DNA of 64,000 nt from Micromonospora deserti (GTDB lineage: Bacteria; Actinomycetota; Actinomycetes; Mycobacteriales; Micromonosporaceae): contig NZ_POUB01000005.1 in NCBI RefSeq assembly GCF_003236335.1, positions 1 to 64,000 on the forward strand. Direction: 5' to 3'. The notes under the pieces were generated by a model. That model saw nothing but the letters and a program-made list of their open reading frames with translations. It was not told where the DNA came from and made no database searches. Position 1 is the stretch's first letter; each line of letters starts with the position of its first letter. The translations under genes were made by a program, and so were the position numbers. Below are positions 37,357-45,923 of the stretch, in pieces.

Positions 37357-38027
37357 CCATCCCGGCCCGGCCGGAACGGCAGCCGGCCGGCCTGGCGGTG
37401 CTGCGTGGGGCCCGGGTGATCGGGATCGTCCGGCTGCCCGCCGCCGACGCCGTGGTCCGGGCCGGCCGGGAACTGGCCGAGGCAGGCCTGACCGCGGTGG
37501 AGGTCACGCTGACCACACCGGACGCGCTCGACGCCGTCGCCGCGCTGCGGGCCGAGCTGGCCGGGTCGTGCGTGGTCGGCGCCGGCAGCGTCCGTGCCCC
37601 CGCCGACGTACGGGCCGCCCACGCGGCCGGCGCGCAGTTCCTGGTCACCCCGACCACCCGCGTCGAAGTGCTCGCCGAGGCCTCCGTCGCGGGGTTGCCG
37701 GTGGTCTGCGGCGCCTTCACCCCCACCGAGGTCGACGTCGCGTGGTCGTCCGGGGCCAGCCTCGTCAAGCTCTTCCCCGCCAGCCTCGGCGGGCCGGCGT
37801 ACCTGCGGGAACTGCGTGCGCCGCTGCCGGACGTGCCGCTGGCGCCGACCGGGGGAGTGACCCCGGAGTCGCTTCCCGGGTGGGCGGCGGCCGGGGCGGT
37901 GGCCGTCGGAGCGGGCGGCGCGCTGGTCAACGCCACCGAGGTCGCCGCCGGTGACTGGCCCGCCCTGCGCCGTCGCGCCCGGGCCTTCGTGTCCGCCGCC
38001 GCGGCGGCGCCCTGGCCGGCTGCCTGA
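37353..38027 (+). CDS. eda: KDPG/KDPGal aldolase (Eda family)
   Basis: The protein of 224 aa is a class I pyruvate aldolase of the KDPG/KHG family. It cleaves 2-keto-3-deoxy-6-phosphogluconate (or -galactonate) to pyruvate and glyceraldehyde 3-phosphate. The Schiff-base lysine is Lys139 (SLVKLFPAS) and the catalytic Glu is Glu50 (VEVTLTT). The phosphate-binding APTGGV block is intact. GTG 37353 overlaps the iclR stop. Coupling with kdgK on the other side of the regulator gives a complete semi-phosphorylated Entner-Doudoroff end stage. Confidence 0.92.
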   Translation: MTIPARPERQPAGLAVLRGARVIGIVRLPAADAVVRAGRELAEAGLTAVEVTLTTPDALDAVAALRAELAGSCVVGAGSVRAPADVRAAHAAGAQFLVTPTTRVEVLAEASVAGLPVVCGAFTPTEVDVAWSSGASLVKLFPASLGGPAYLRELRAPLPDVPLAPTGGVTPESLPGWAAAGAVAVGAGGALVNATEVAAGDWPALRRRARAFVSAAAAAPWPAA

Positions 38028-38055
38028 GCGGCGTGGACCCGGTCACCGGGCGGGC

Positions 38056-38901
38056 TCAGGGGATCGCCACGCCGTACGCGGCGAGCACCTCCAGGATGGG
38101 CTGGTAGAAGGTGGTGCCGCCGGTGGTGCAGGTGCCGCTGCCGCCGGAGAGGATGCCGATGATCGTGCCGGTCGCGGCCACGTACAGCGGACCGCCGCTG
38201 TCGCCGGGTTCGGCGCAGATGTTGGTGCGGATCAGGCCGGAGACGCTGCCCTGGGCGTAGTTGACGGTCTGGTTGAGGGCGGTCACCGTGCCGCACCGCA
38301 CGCCGGTGGTGGCGCCGCTGCGGCACACCGCCTGGCCGACGTACGCGCTGCCGGCGCCGGAGATGGTGACCATGCCGGGGTAGGTGTAGACCGCGCTGGG
38401 GTGGGCGACGTCGCTGGTGTAGCGGACCAGGCCGTAGTCGTTGGTGGGGAAGCTGCTGCCGGTGCGGGTGCCGAGCACGGTGGTCCGCGCGCTGTCGGCG
38501 TACCAGGTCGAGGCGGTGGCGGTGCAGTGCCCGGCGGTGACGAAGTAGTAGGTGCTGCCGCTGCGCATGTTGGCGCCCAGTGAGCAACGGCCACCGCCGC
38601 TGCCGTGGATGGCCTGCCCGCCGGCGATGAGGATGCGCAGCCGGCCGGGTTGGTGGCGCAGCACCGCCCCGGCGCGGGCGGCCGTCGCGCGCAGCGCCGC
38701 CAGCTCCGCGCCGGTCACGGTGTCGTCGACGGTGACGGTCAGCCGACCGGTGACGGGGTCGACGCCCACGGTGGTGCCCGGCGTGCGGACCTGGGCCGCC
38801 GCGGTCGCCGGCGCGGCGTCGGCGGTGGCCGCGCGGGCGGCGGGCGGTACGCCCAGCAGCAGGGTGGCCAGGACGAGGGCGACAATCGGCAGGCGGCGCA
38901 T
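38056..38901 (-). CDS. Secreted S1-family serine protease (streptogrisin/alpha-lytic type)
   Basis: The protein of 281 aa has a signal peptide (1-24, ARA cleavage site), a short pro-like segment and a chymotrypsin-fold domain. The catalytic triad is His125 (VTAGHC), Asp155 (TNDYGLVRY) and Ser235 ([10 protein letters not shown]). Three cysteine pairs can be placed (Cys106/126, 183/193 and 229/258). The pro-region is shorter than in most streptogrisins. ATG 38899-38901 follows AGGAGGGG. It sits between sugar genes but has no evident functional link to them. Confidence 0.93.
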   Translation of the reverse strand: MRRLPIVALVLATLLLGVPPAARAATADAAPATAAAQVRTPGTTVGVDPVTGRLTVTVDDTVTGAELAALRATAARAGAVLRHQPGRLRILIAGGQAIHGSGGGRCSLGANMRSGSTYYFVTAGHCTATASTWYADSARTTVLGTRTGSSFPTNDYGLVRYTSDVAHPSAVYTYPGMVTISGAGSAYVGQAVCRSGATTGVRCGTVTALNQTVNYAQGSVSGLIRTNICAEPGDSGGPLYVAATGTIIGILSGGSGTCTTGGTTFYQPILEVLAAYGVAIP

Positions 38902-38927
38902 CCGTCCCCTCCTATATCGGCGAGCAT

Positions 38928-38945
38928 GGATGCATCTCAGCATCC
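38928..38945. repeat. Short inverted repeat upstream of the protease gene
   Basis: GGATGC (38928-38933) and GCATCC (38940-38945) flank a 6-nt centre, 27 bp upstream of the protease start codon. It could be an operator; no binding protein is evident. Confidence 0.4.
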
Positions 38946-39062
38946 TCCACCGGCGCGGCACTTTCAACGGGCTGCGGTGGACCGGGCACGACCACGGGGA
39001 TACGCGGCTGGTGGAGGCGGTCGCGTCGGCGACCGCCACCACCAGCCGGGTGCCCGGTTCCG

Positions 39063-40352
39063 TCACGTGATCAGCGCCTGCACCGCCCGGCCGGCGTCCC
39101 GCATGGCGTCGGCGGGCTTGGCCCGGCCCACCAGGACGGCCTGCACCTGCTCGGAGATGGCCGTCTCCATCTGCGCGTACTGCGGGTACTTCCAGAACGG
39201 GTTCGGCGTGGCGGTGGCGGTGATCCGCTCGCTGAACTGCGCGGTGAACCGGTCGGTGCGCACCTGCTCCGACGCCAACGCCTTACTGGTGGTGGGTGGC
39301 AGCGACAGATCCTTGAAGTAGCCGAGCACGGTCTGCTCGTCCGAGGTCAGCCACCCGGCGAAGTCGCTGGCGGTGTTGGCGCCCTCGCCCTCGACCACCA
39401 CGACGGCGTGGCCCCACTGCACGGCCCGGGGCTTGTCGCCGGCGTTCTTCACGGGACGGGCGATCGGGTCGAGCTTGTCGGCGAGGGACGTGTCGGGGGA
39501 GCCCTTGACGACGAAGTCCCGGCCGACGATGGCGTCGTCGTAGATGGCGGCCTTGCCCTGGGCGAACAGGGTGCGGGCGTCGACCCGCTCCACGTCCGGG
39601 GCGATCAGCTTCTCGTCGTAGAGCTTCTTGTACCAGGCGACCGCCTCGACGCTGGCGTCGTCGCCGACGGTCACCTTGTCGCCGTCGAGCAGCGGGCTGC
39701 CGAAGGTCTGCATCCAGATGAGGATGTCCTTGAGCTGGGCGACCTTGGTGGAGGCGGCGTACGGGATGACGCCGGTGCTCTTCAGCGCGCGAAGCGCGGT
39801 CTCGAAGTCGGCGATGGTGGCCGGGGCGGTGGTGACACCGGCCTTCTGCATCAGCTCGCGGTTGGCGATCAGCCCGATCGCCGCCGTGGTCCAGGGCAGG
39901 CCGACCTGTTTGCCATCGACCTGCCCGGAGCTGAGCGCGGCCTCGGTGTAGCCGGCGTCCCTGGCCACGTCGCCGAGGTCGCGCAGCTTGCCGAGGGCGG
40001 CCAGGCCGGCGAGCCAGGCGATGTCCATCTGGGCGGCGCCGGTGAACTGTCCGCCGCGCACCTGGAGGGTGAGCTGGTTGAGGTAGGTGTTGTAGGCCAG
40101 CGGCACGCCGTTGACGGTGACACCGGCCTTGCCACCGTACCCGCGCATCAGCTCTTCGATCTTGGCTTTCGAGGCGTTGTCCGCCAGGCTCCAGGAGGCG
40201 AAGGAGAAGTCGGTGGCGGACTTGGCGGTGTCCGTGGTGGGGCCGTCGGCGCTCGGCGCGCAGGCGGCGACGCCGCCGAGACCGAGGGCGCCGGCGCCGG
40301 CGCCGAGCCCGACGAGGCGGAGCAGGTCCCTGCGGGAAAGGTTGTTGTTCAT
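39063..40352 (-). CDS. Sugar ABC transporter substrate-binding lipoprotein (Tat signal)
   Basis: The protein of 429 aa begins [16 protein letters not shown], a twin-arginine motif followed by a lipobox (VAAC, Cys31), so it is probably exported folded and lipid-anchored. The rest is an SBP_bac_1-type protein ([52 protein letters not shown]). It closes the operon IclR2-MalF-MalG-SBP, 26 nt after the MalG gene. With the sugar-acid enzymes encoded just upstream, it probably binds an oligouronide or an aldose fed into that pathway. Confidence 0.92.
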   Translation of the reverse strand: MNNNLSRRDLLRLVGLGAGAGALGLGGVAACAPSADGPTTDTAKSATDFSFASWSLADNASKAKIEELMRGYGGKAGVTVNGVPLAYNTYLNQLTLQVRGGQFTGAAQMDIAWLAGLAALGKLRDLGDVARDAGYTEAALSSGQVDGKQVGLPWTTAAIGLIANRELMQKAGVTTAPATIADFETALRALKSTGVIPYAASTKVAQLKDILIWMQTFGSPLLDGDKVTVGDDASVEAVAWYKKLYDEKLIAPDVERVDARTLFAQGKAAIYDDAIVGRDFVVKGSPDTSLADKLDPIARPVKNAGDKPRAVQWGHAVVVVEGEGANTASDFAGWLTSDEQTVLGYFKDLSLPPTTSKALASEQVRTDRFTAQFSERITATATPNPFWKYPQYAQMETAISEQVQAVLVGRAKPADAMRDAGRAVQALIT

Positions 40353-40378
40353 GGGGTGGACCTCCGGGACGGGTGGGG

Positions 40379-41224
40379 TTATCCCTTGATGGCGCCGGCG
40401 GTGATGCCGCCGACCAGGAATCGTTGGAGCGCGATGAACGCGACGACCACGGGCAGGGACGCCAGCAGTGAGGCGGCCATGAGCTCCGCCCATTGCGCGG
40501 TGGCCTCGCCGAGGAACGCGTTGACCAGCCCCGGTGGCAGGGTCGTCTTCTCGCGTCCGGCGAGGGTGAGGGCGAAGATGAAATCGTTCCAGCCGCGGAC
40601 GAACGCGAACAGTCCGGCGGCGACGAGGCCGGGCGCCGACAGCGGCAGGATGACCGAGTGGATGGTGCGCAGCCGGGACGCGCCGTCGACGCGGGCGGCC
40701 TCGACGAGCGAGTCGGGGATGGTGTCGAAGAAGCCCTTGAGCATCCAGACGCACAGCGGCAGCGTGAAGGTGGTGAACGACAGCACCAGCGCGGTGTAGG
40801 TGTCGAGCAGTCGGTAGGCGCTGAACAGGGCGTAGAGGGTGACCAGGAGCAGTGCCTGCGGGAACATCTGCGAGGACAGCACGAAGTACATGAGGCTGCG
40901 TCGCCCGCGGAAGCGGAACTTGCTGAACGCGTACCCCATGTAGGCCGAGACGACGACGCTCAGCACGGCGGTGATGACCGAGACGATGATGCTGTTGAAC
41001 AGGTAGCGGGCCAGCGCGGGCTCGTCGGCGAGGTTGGCGAAGTTGTCGAGGGTCAGGTCGGTGGGGATCAGCGACGGCGGGTAGCGGAAGGTCTGCTGGG
41101 CCGGGGTGAGGGCGGTGGCGAGCATCCAGTAGACCGGCAGCAGCCCGAACCCGCCGAGGACCGCGACGGCGGCCCAGGCGGCGGCGCGGGAGCCGCGGCT
41201 GTCCCTGGCGGAGCGCTTGCTCAT
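40379..41224 (-). CDS. Sugar ABC transporter permease (MalG type)
   Basis: The protein of 281 aa has six transmembrane helices and a clear EAA loop (LVEAARVDGASRLRTIHSVI). The N-terminal LLPVYWMLATALTPAQQTF is typical of CUT1 inner-membrane subunits. The start codon overlaps the MalF stop (ATGA). No ATPase gene is in this operon, so a shared MsiK-type ATPase is expected. Confidence 0.92.
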   Translation of the reverse strand: MSKRSARDSRGSRAAAWAAVAVLGGFGLLPVYWMLATALTPAQQTFRYPPSLIPTDLTLDNFANLADEPALARYLFNSIIVSVITAVLSVVVSAYMGYAFSKFRFRGRRSLMYFVLSSQMFPQALLLVTLYALFSAYRLLDTYTALVLSFTTFTLPLCVWMLKGFFDTIPDSLVEAARVDGASRLRTIHSVILPLSAPGLVAAGLFAFVRGWNDFIFALTLAGREKTTLPPGLVNAFLGEATAQWAELMAASLLASLPVVVAFIALQRFLVGGITAGAIKG

Positions 41225-42057
41225 AGCTGTCCCTCCCGCTCCGACCGGCGGACGTAGATCGCGACCATGCCGAGCAGCAGCAGCATCCACAGCAGGCCGA
41301 GTGCGCCGGCGCGGCCGAGGTCGTAACCCTGGAAGGCGGTCTCGTAGACGGCGGTGGCGAAGGTCTCCGTCGCGCCGGCCGGGCCACCGCCGGTCATCAC
41401 GTAGATCAGGTCGAAGTGCTGGAAGTTCCAGATCAGTTCCAGCAGCAGGACGATGCCGATAATGCCGCGCAGGTGCGGCAGGGTCACGGCGAAGAACCGC
41501 TGCACCGCGCCGGCGCCGTCGGTTTCGGCGGCCTCGTGCAGCTCGCCGGGGACGGTCTGCAGGCCGGCGAGGAGCATCACCAGGATCCACGGGAAGCTGG
41601 CCCAGGTCTTGGCGACGATGACGGCGGCCATCGCGGTGCCGGGGCTGGCGAGCCAGGCCCGCGGTTCGTCGATCAGCCCGAGCGCCTCCAGCGCTCCGTT
41701 GGCCAGCCCGTAGTTGGCGTTGAAGATCCACATCCAGAGGAAGGACACCACGACGCTGGGCACCAGCCACGGGATGAGCAGCAGGCCGCGCAGGGTGGCC
41801 CGGCCGCGGATACGGGTGTTGAGCGCGAGTGCCAGGGCGAGGCCGACGAGGAACGGCGCGACGGTGGCGCCGACGGTGAAGACGAGGGTTTGCCGCAGCA
41901 GCCGCCAGAAGTCGCCGCCGAGCAGCTCGGTGATGTTGCCCAGGCCGACGAAGGTGCGGCCGGGTTCGACGAGGCTCTGCGCGAAGAACGCCGTGACCAG
42001 GGAGGCGACCAGCGGGTAGACGACGATCGCGGCGAGCATCGCCAGGGCGGGCAGCAT
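41221..42057 (-). CDS. Sugar ABC transporter permease (MalF type), probably missing its native start
   Basis: The protein of 278 aa as read has six hydrophobic segments and an EAA loop (LHEAAETDGAGAVQRFFAV). The first available start (ATG 42055-42057) falls inside the first helix and has no ribosome binding site. The same frame is open upstream and encodes a normal-looking N-terminus (RPPGGHPPRSLGDGAFAVLL) that overlaps the 3' end of the IclR gene in a different frame and has no ATG or GTG. Both observations suggest that a deletion removed the true start codon together with the IclR stop. Function may persist from the internal ATG. Confidence 0.85.
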   Translation of the reverse strand: MLPALAMLAAIVVYPLVASLVTAFFAQSLVEPGRTFVGLGNITELLGGDFWRLLRQTLVFTVGATVAPFLVGLALALALNTRIRGRATLRGLLLIPWLVPSVVVSFLWMWIFNANYGLANGALEALGLIDEPRAWLASPGTAMAAVIVAKTWASFPWILVMLLAGLQTVPGELHEAAETDGAGAVQRFFAVTLPHLRGIIGIVLLLELIWNFQHFDLIYVMTGGGPAGATETFATAVYETAFQGYDLGRAGALGLLWMLLLLGMVAIYVRRSEREGQL

Positions 42058-42878
42058 GAGCAGGACGGCGAACGCGCCGTCGCCGAGCGACCGGGGTGGG
42101 TGCCCGCCGGGCGGCCGAGGTAGCCCAGGCCGGTGCTGATCGCGTCGGCGACTTCGATGACCATGCGGGCCAACTCGGCCTCCCGCGTGTCCAGGGCGAT
42201 CGCGGACAGCGGGCCGGAGACCGACAGGGCGGCGCAGACGGTGCCGGTGTGGTCGAGGATCGGCGAGGCGACGCAGGCCCGCCCGAGGGCCAGTTCCTCG
42301 ACCTCAGTGGCGTAGCGCCGCTGCGCGGCCTGCTCGACGGCGGCGTCGAGGGCGGCGTGGTCGGTGATGGTTGCCGGGGTGTAGGAGGGCAGTTCGGGCA
42401 GGAGCGCCCGGCGCTGTTCGGCGTCGGTGCCGATCAGCAGGCACTTGCCGAGCCCGGTGGCGTGCAGCGGGTTGTGTTGGCCGATCAGCACGAACGACCG
42501 TGGGGCGAGGGTGCCTTCGAAGTTGCACAGGTAGAACAGCGACGCGCCGCTGCGGATCGCGACGTTGGCGCCGAGGCCGAGTTCCGCGGCGAGGTTCTGG
42601 GCCCGCTGGCGGGCCTCGCGGTGCACCGGATGGCTGTTGAGGGCGACGCCGGCCATCGTGATCAGCGCGGGCCCGAGCTGGTAAAGGCCGCTGACCTGGT
42701 CGCGTTGCACCAGGTCGCAGGCTTCCAGGGTGGCCAGCAGGCGCGACGCGGTGGACTGTCCGAGCCCGGCGTGACGGGCCACGTCGGACACCCGCAGTGC
42801 CGGCTGGCTGGCGAGGAAGGCGGTCAGCACGGCGGCGGCCTTCTCCACGCTCTGGTTGGTGCCCTGATCACTCGCCAC
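41673..42878 (-). CDS. IclR-family regulator whose frame runs out into the permease gene
   Basis: Residues 1 to about 253 are a standard IclR protein: winged helix (QSVEKAAAVLTAFL, STASRLLATLEACDL) and effector domain (NSHPVHREARQRAQ, NPLHATGLGKCLLIG, YATEVEELALGRACVASPI, GLGYLG). Family members end within about 10 residues of GLGYLG, as the first IclR here does. In this gene no stop follows, and the frame continues for about 145 codons through the MalF gene, giving a 401-aa product with a Cys/Ser/Arg-rich tail. GTG 42876-42878 follows AAGGAGA. The tail is not a recognisable domain. It is divergent from the dehydratase operon and probably its regulator. Confidence 0.8.
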   Translation of the reverse strand: MASDQGTNQSVEKAAAVLTAFLASQPALRVSDVARHAGLGQSTASRLLATLEACDLVQRDQVSGLYQLGPALITMAGVALNSHPVHREARQRAQNLAAELGLGANVAIRSGASLFYLCNFEGTLAPRSFVLIGQHNPLHATGLGKCLLIGTDAEQRRALLPELPSYTPATITDHAALDAAVEQAAQRRYATEVEELALGRACVASPILDHTGTVCAALSVSGPLSAIALDTREAELARMVIEVADAISTGLGYLGRPAGTHPGRSATARSPSCSCCPPWRCSPRSSSTRWSPPWSRRSSRRASSNPAAPSSAWATSPSCSAATSGGCCGKPSSSPSAPPSRRSSSASPWHSRSTPVSAAGPPCAACCSSRGWCPASWCPSSGCGSSTPTTGWPTERWRRSG

Positions 42879-42947
42879 GAAGTCTCCTTCTGGACGTCCC
42901 ATCCATTGCTGTGCCAGAGTGGCGCTCATGTTGCACCGTGTCAACCG

Positions 42948-42980
42948 GCAACTGCATGCGAGTTGCAGAATTGCGATACA
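42948..42980. promoter_or_regulatory. Candidate operator between IclR2 and the dehydratase operon
   Basis: GCAACT (42948-42953) and AGTTGC (42961-42966) form an inverted repeat that runs into TTGCAGAATTGCGATAC. The pieces TGCAGAAT and (reverse strand) TATCGCAA are also present in the 36487-36527 element, which suggests related binding sites for the two IclR proteins. It lies 70 bp from the IclR2 start and 167 bp from the dehydratase start. Confidence 0.5.
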
Positions 42981-43146
42981 GAGGCGACCTCGTGGCATCT
43001 GAGCGTTCAATCCCGCCCTTCAACCGTCCAGTGGAGACCGACAGCCGCGGAGCCGGCGACCAGCGCTGCGCTCGGCGATCCGGACGACCCGGGCCAGCGC
43101 CCCAGCGGCCCCAGCCGGTCCGGCTGACCTGCGGAAGGGAGGCGTG

Positions 43147-44307
43147 ATGCTGGTCCGCGAGGTCCGCACCCACGTGCTGAAGGTGCGCGCCGACGAGGCG
43201 TACCTGGGGCCGCTGCGCGACGGGAGCACCATCGGTGGCGGCTACCAGGTCCGCGAGCCGTGGCGCAGCCTCTACTCGTCCCGCTACGAGACGCTGCTCG
43301 TGGAGGTGGTGGCCGACGACGGCACCACCGGCTGGGGGGAGGCACTCGCCCCGGTGGCGCCCGAGGTGCCCGCCGCGATCGTCGACCTGCTGCTCGCGCC
43401 GGTGCTCGTCGGCATGGACGCCACCGCCCCCCGCCCGGCCTGGCACCGGCTGCGCGACCTGATGCGCGAGCGCGGGCACCTGGTCGGCCACCAGGCCGAC
43501 GCGCTCGCCGCCGTCGACATCGCGCTGTGGGACCTGGCCGGCCGGCTGGCCGGGCTCAGCGTCGCCCAGTTGCTCGGCGGCGCGTTCCGCACCCGGCTGC
43601 CGACGTACGTATCCGGGCTGCCCCGGCCCACCGACCCGCAGCGGGCGGCGCTGGCCCGCGACTGGGCCGGCCGGGGCGCGGCGGCGGTGAAGCTGCACCT
43701 GGGCCACGGCGTCGATGCCGACCTGGCCACCGTGGACGCCGTCCGCGACGCCGCGCCCGGCCTGCACGTCGCCGTGGACGGGCACTGGGCGTACGGGGTG
43801 GACGACGCGGTCGCGCTGGCCCGCGGGCTGGCGGAGCGCGGCGCCTGGTTCCTGGAGGCGCCCCTGGCGCCGGAGGACATCGCCGGGCACGCCGAACTCG
43901 CCGCCCGCTCCGGCGTGCCGATCGCGGTCGGGGAGACGCTGCGTAACCGGTACGAGTTCACGCAGTGGCTCGACGCCCGGGCGTTGCGCATCGCCCAACC
44001 CGACGTGGCCCGCACCGGCATCACCGAAGCGATGGCGATCGCCGAGCTGTGCGCCGCCCGGCACGTGCCCGTCGCACCGCACCACTCCGTCGGCATGGGT
44101 GTCTCCCTCGCCGCCGGCCTGCACGTCGCCGCGGCGGTCGCCGACCTCGCCGCGTTCGAGTACCAGCCGACCTCCACCGAGGTCGGCGCCCGCATCCTCA
44201 CCGGGCCGGTGCCGCTGCACCCGGCCGCGTTCGACCTGCCCGCGGGACCCGGGCTCGGCGTCACCGTCGACGCCGGCACGGTTCGCGCCCTGGCCAAGGA
44301 GTCCTGA
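43147..44307 (+). CDS. Enolase-superfamily sugar-acid dehydratase (mandelate racemase type)
   Basis: The protein of 386 aa dehydrates an aldonate or similar sugar acid to a 2-keto-3-deoxy acid in the MR/MLE superfamily. Metal ligands are Asp211 (VDGHWAY), Glu237 (FLEAPL) and Glu263 (VGETL). The general acid/base pair is His312/313 (APHHSVGMG) and Lys182. The second base position of the usual KxK motif is His184 (KLH), and His213 follows the first metal ligand, so the exact subgroup is uncertain. ATG 43147 follows GGAAGGGAGG; GTG 43144 is possible. It leads a four-gene operon with the aldolase, SDR and lactonase genes, each abutting or overlapping. Confidence 0.88.
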   Translation: MLVREVRTHVLKVRADEAYLGPLRDGSTIGGGYQVREPWRSLYSSRYETLLVEVVADDGTTGWGEALAPVAPEVPAAIVDLLLAPVLVGMDATAPRPAWHRLRDLMRERGHLVGHQADALAAVDIALWDLAGRLAGLSVAQLLGGAFRTRLPTYVSGLPRPTDPQRAALARDWAGRGAAAVKLHLGHGVDADLATVDAVRDAAPGLHVAVDGHWAYGVDDAVALARGLAERGAWFLEAPLAPEDIAGHAELAARSGVPIAVGETLRNRYEFTQWLDARALRIAQPDVARTGITEAMAIAELCAARHVPVAPHHSVGMGVSLAAGLHVAAAVADLAAFEYQPTSTEVGARILTGPVPLHPAAFDLPAGPGLGVTVDAGTVRALAKES

Positions 44308-45204
44308 GTGCGCCACACCGTCCACGGCCTCGTGCCGATCCTCGCCACCCCGTTCGGGCCCGACGGCGCCCTGGACCTGCCCAGCCTGCGCCGGCTCACC
44401 GAGTTCCAGCTCGCCAGCGGCGTGGCCGGCGTCGCGGTGTTCGGCATGGCCAGCGAGGGCTTCGCGCTCACCACCGACGAGCGGGCCCGCATCCTCGCCG
44501 CCGTCACCGACGTGGTGGCCGGTGCCGTCCCGGTCGTCGCCGGGGTCAGCGGCACCTCCACGGTGACCGCGATCGAGCAGGCCGCCGCCGCGGTGGCCGG
44601 CGGCGCCGCGGCGTTGATGGTGCTGCCCCCGTTCATGGTCAAGCCGACCCCCGACCAGCTGCTCACCTTCTACGGCGACGTGGCCGCGGCCACCGGCGTC
44701 GAGGTGATGGTCCAGGACGCGCCCGGCGCCACCGGCGTCACCATGTCGCCCGCGCTCATCGCCGAACTCGGCAAGCTCGACGGGGTCACCTCCGTCAAGG
44801 TGGAGTCCCCGCCGACCGCGCCGAAGGTCGCGGCCGTGGTCGCCGCCCGCGCCGATGCCGGCTTCGCCGTGCTCGGCGGCCAGAACGCCCAGTTCTGCCT
44901 CGAGGAGTACGCCCGCGGCGCGACCGGCACCATGCCCGCCTGCGAGTTCCCCGATCTGCTCGCACCCGTGCTCGCCGACTGGTCGGCCGGCCGGCACGCC
45001 GCGGCGCGGGCCGGGTTCACCCGGCTGCTGCCGTTGATCCTCTTCGGCCTGCAGCAGGGCGTCGCCTGGGCGGTGCACAAGGAGGTGCTGGTGCGGCGCG
45101 GGCTCATCGCCGACGCCACCGTCCGCTCACCGGCCCGCCCGCTCGACCCGGCCGGCCGGGAGTCGCTCACCGCCATCCTCACCGACCTGGGCCTGGCCCG
45201 ATGA
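44308..45204 (+). CDS. DHDPS/NAL-family aldolase or dehydratase acting on a 2-keto-3-deoxy acid
   Basis: The protein of 298 aa is a class I TIM-barrel lyase of the PF00701 family. The Schiff-base lysine is Lys164 (TSVKVESPP), and the GxxGE-like pyruvate-binding block is present (GMASEGFALT). The Tyr that normally lies in YNxP and relays protons is replaced: the equivalent segment is MVQDAPG, with Gln136 at the expected position. The start GTG 44308 directly follows the dehydratase stop. Given its neighbours it is expected to cleave or dehydrate the dehydratase product without phosphorylation, in parallel with KdgK/Eda. Confidence 0.85.
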   Translation: MRHTVHGLVPILATPFGPDGALDLPSLRRLTEFQLASGVAGVAVFGMASEGFALTTDERARILAAVTDVVAGAVPVVAGVSGTSTVTAIEQAAAAVAGGAAALMVLPPFMVKPTPDQLLTFYGDVAAATGVEVMVQDAPGATGVTMSPALIAELGKLDGVTSVKVESPPTAPKVAAVVAARADAGFAVLGGQNAQFCLEEYARGATGTMPACEFPDLLAPVLADWSAGRHAAARAGFTRLLPLILFGLQQGVAWAVHKEVLVRRGLIADATVRSPARPLDPAGRESLTAILTDLGLAR

Positions 45205-45923
45205 GCGGCCGCGGCATCCTCGTCGTCGGCGCGTCCTCGCCGATCGGCGCCGCCATCGGGCGGGCGTTCACCGAGGCCGGCGACCGGGTCGTCGGCGTCT
45301 CCCTCGAGCGGCGCGCCGACCCCGCGTTCACCGCCGAACTGGTCGCCGACTGCGCCGACCCCGACGCCGCCGACCAGGTTGTCGCCGACGCGCACCGCAC
45401 CCTCGGCCGGCTCGACGTGGTGGTGCCCGCCGCCGCGGTCATGCCGGTCGCCCCGGCGGCGCAGACCACCGACGCGCAGTGGCGCATCGCGCTCGACGCG
45501 ACCCTCGGGTCGATGTTCTACGTCGTGCGGGCGGCCCTTCCGCTGCTGCCCCGCGGCGGGGCGGTCGTCGCGGTCAGCTCCGTCAACGCCACCCTCGCCG
45601 CGCCCGGCCTGCCCGGCTACGCGGCCGCGAAGGCCGGCGTCGAGGGCCTGGTCCGCCAGCTCGCCCTGGAGTACGGGCCGGCCGGCATCCGGGTCAACGC
45701 CGTCGCCCCCGGCATGATCGGCAGCGCCGACCTGCCCGGCGTCACCGAGGGCTACCCGCTGCGCCGGGTCGGCCGACCCGAGGACGTGGCCGCCGCGGTG
45801 GCGTTCCTCGCCTCCCCGGCGGCGGACTTCGTCACCGGGGCCGTGCTGCCCGTCGACGGTGGCCTGTCCATCGCCTCACCCGCGGCGTGGCTGCGCCCCG
45901 ACCTGCGCGCCCGATGGCTGTGA
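45201..45923 (+). CDS. Short-chain dehydrogenase/reductase (likely sugar 1-dehydrogenase)
   Basis: The protein of 240 aa has the classical SDR fold: a glycine-rich nucleotide site (GASSPIGAAIG), Ser126/Ser127 (AVSSVNA), Tyr140 and Lys144 (YAAAK), and a C-terminal PVDGGLS block. The NNAG motif is replaced by PAAAV. ATG 45201 overlaps the aldolase stop and the end overlaps the lactonase start by 10 nt. Next to a lactonase and a dehydratase it most likely oxidises an aldose to a lactone; no substrate specificity is visible. Confidence 0.88.
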   Translation: MSGRGILVVGASSPIGAAIGRAFTEAGDRVVGVSLERRADPAFTAELVADCADPDAADQVVADAHRTLGRLDVVVPAAAVMPVAPAAQTTDAQWRIALDATLGSMFYVVRAALPLLPRGGAVVAVSSVNATLAAPGLPGYAAAKAGVEGLVRQLALEYGPAGIRVNAVAPGMIGSADLPGVTEGYPLRRVGRPEDVAAAVAFLASPAADFVTGAVLPVDGGLSIASPAAWLRPDLRARWL

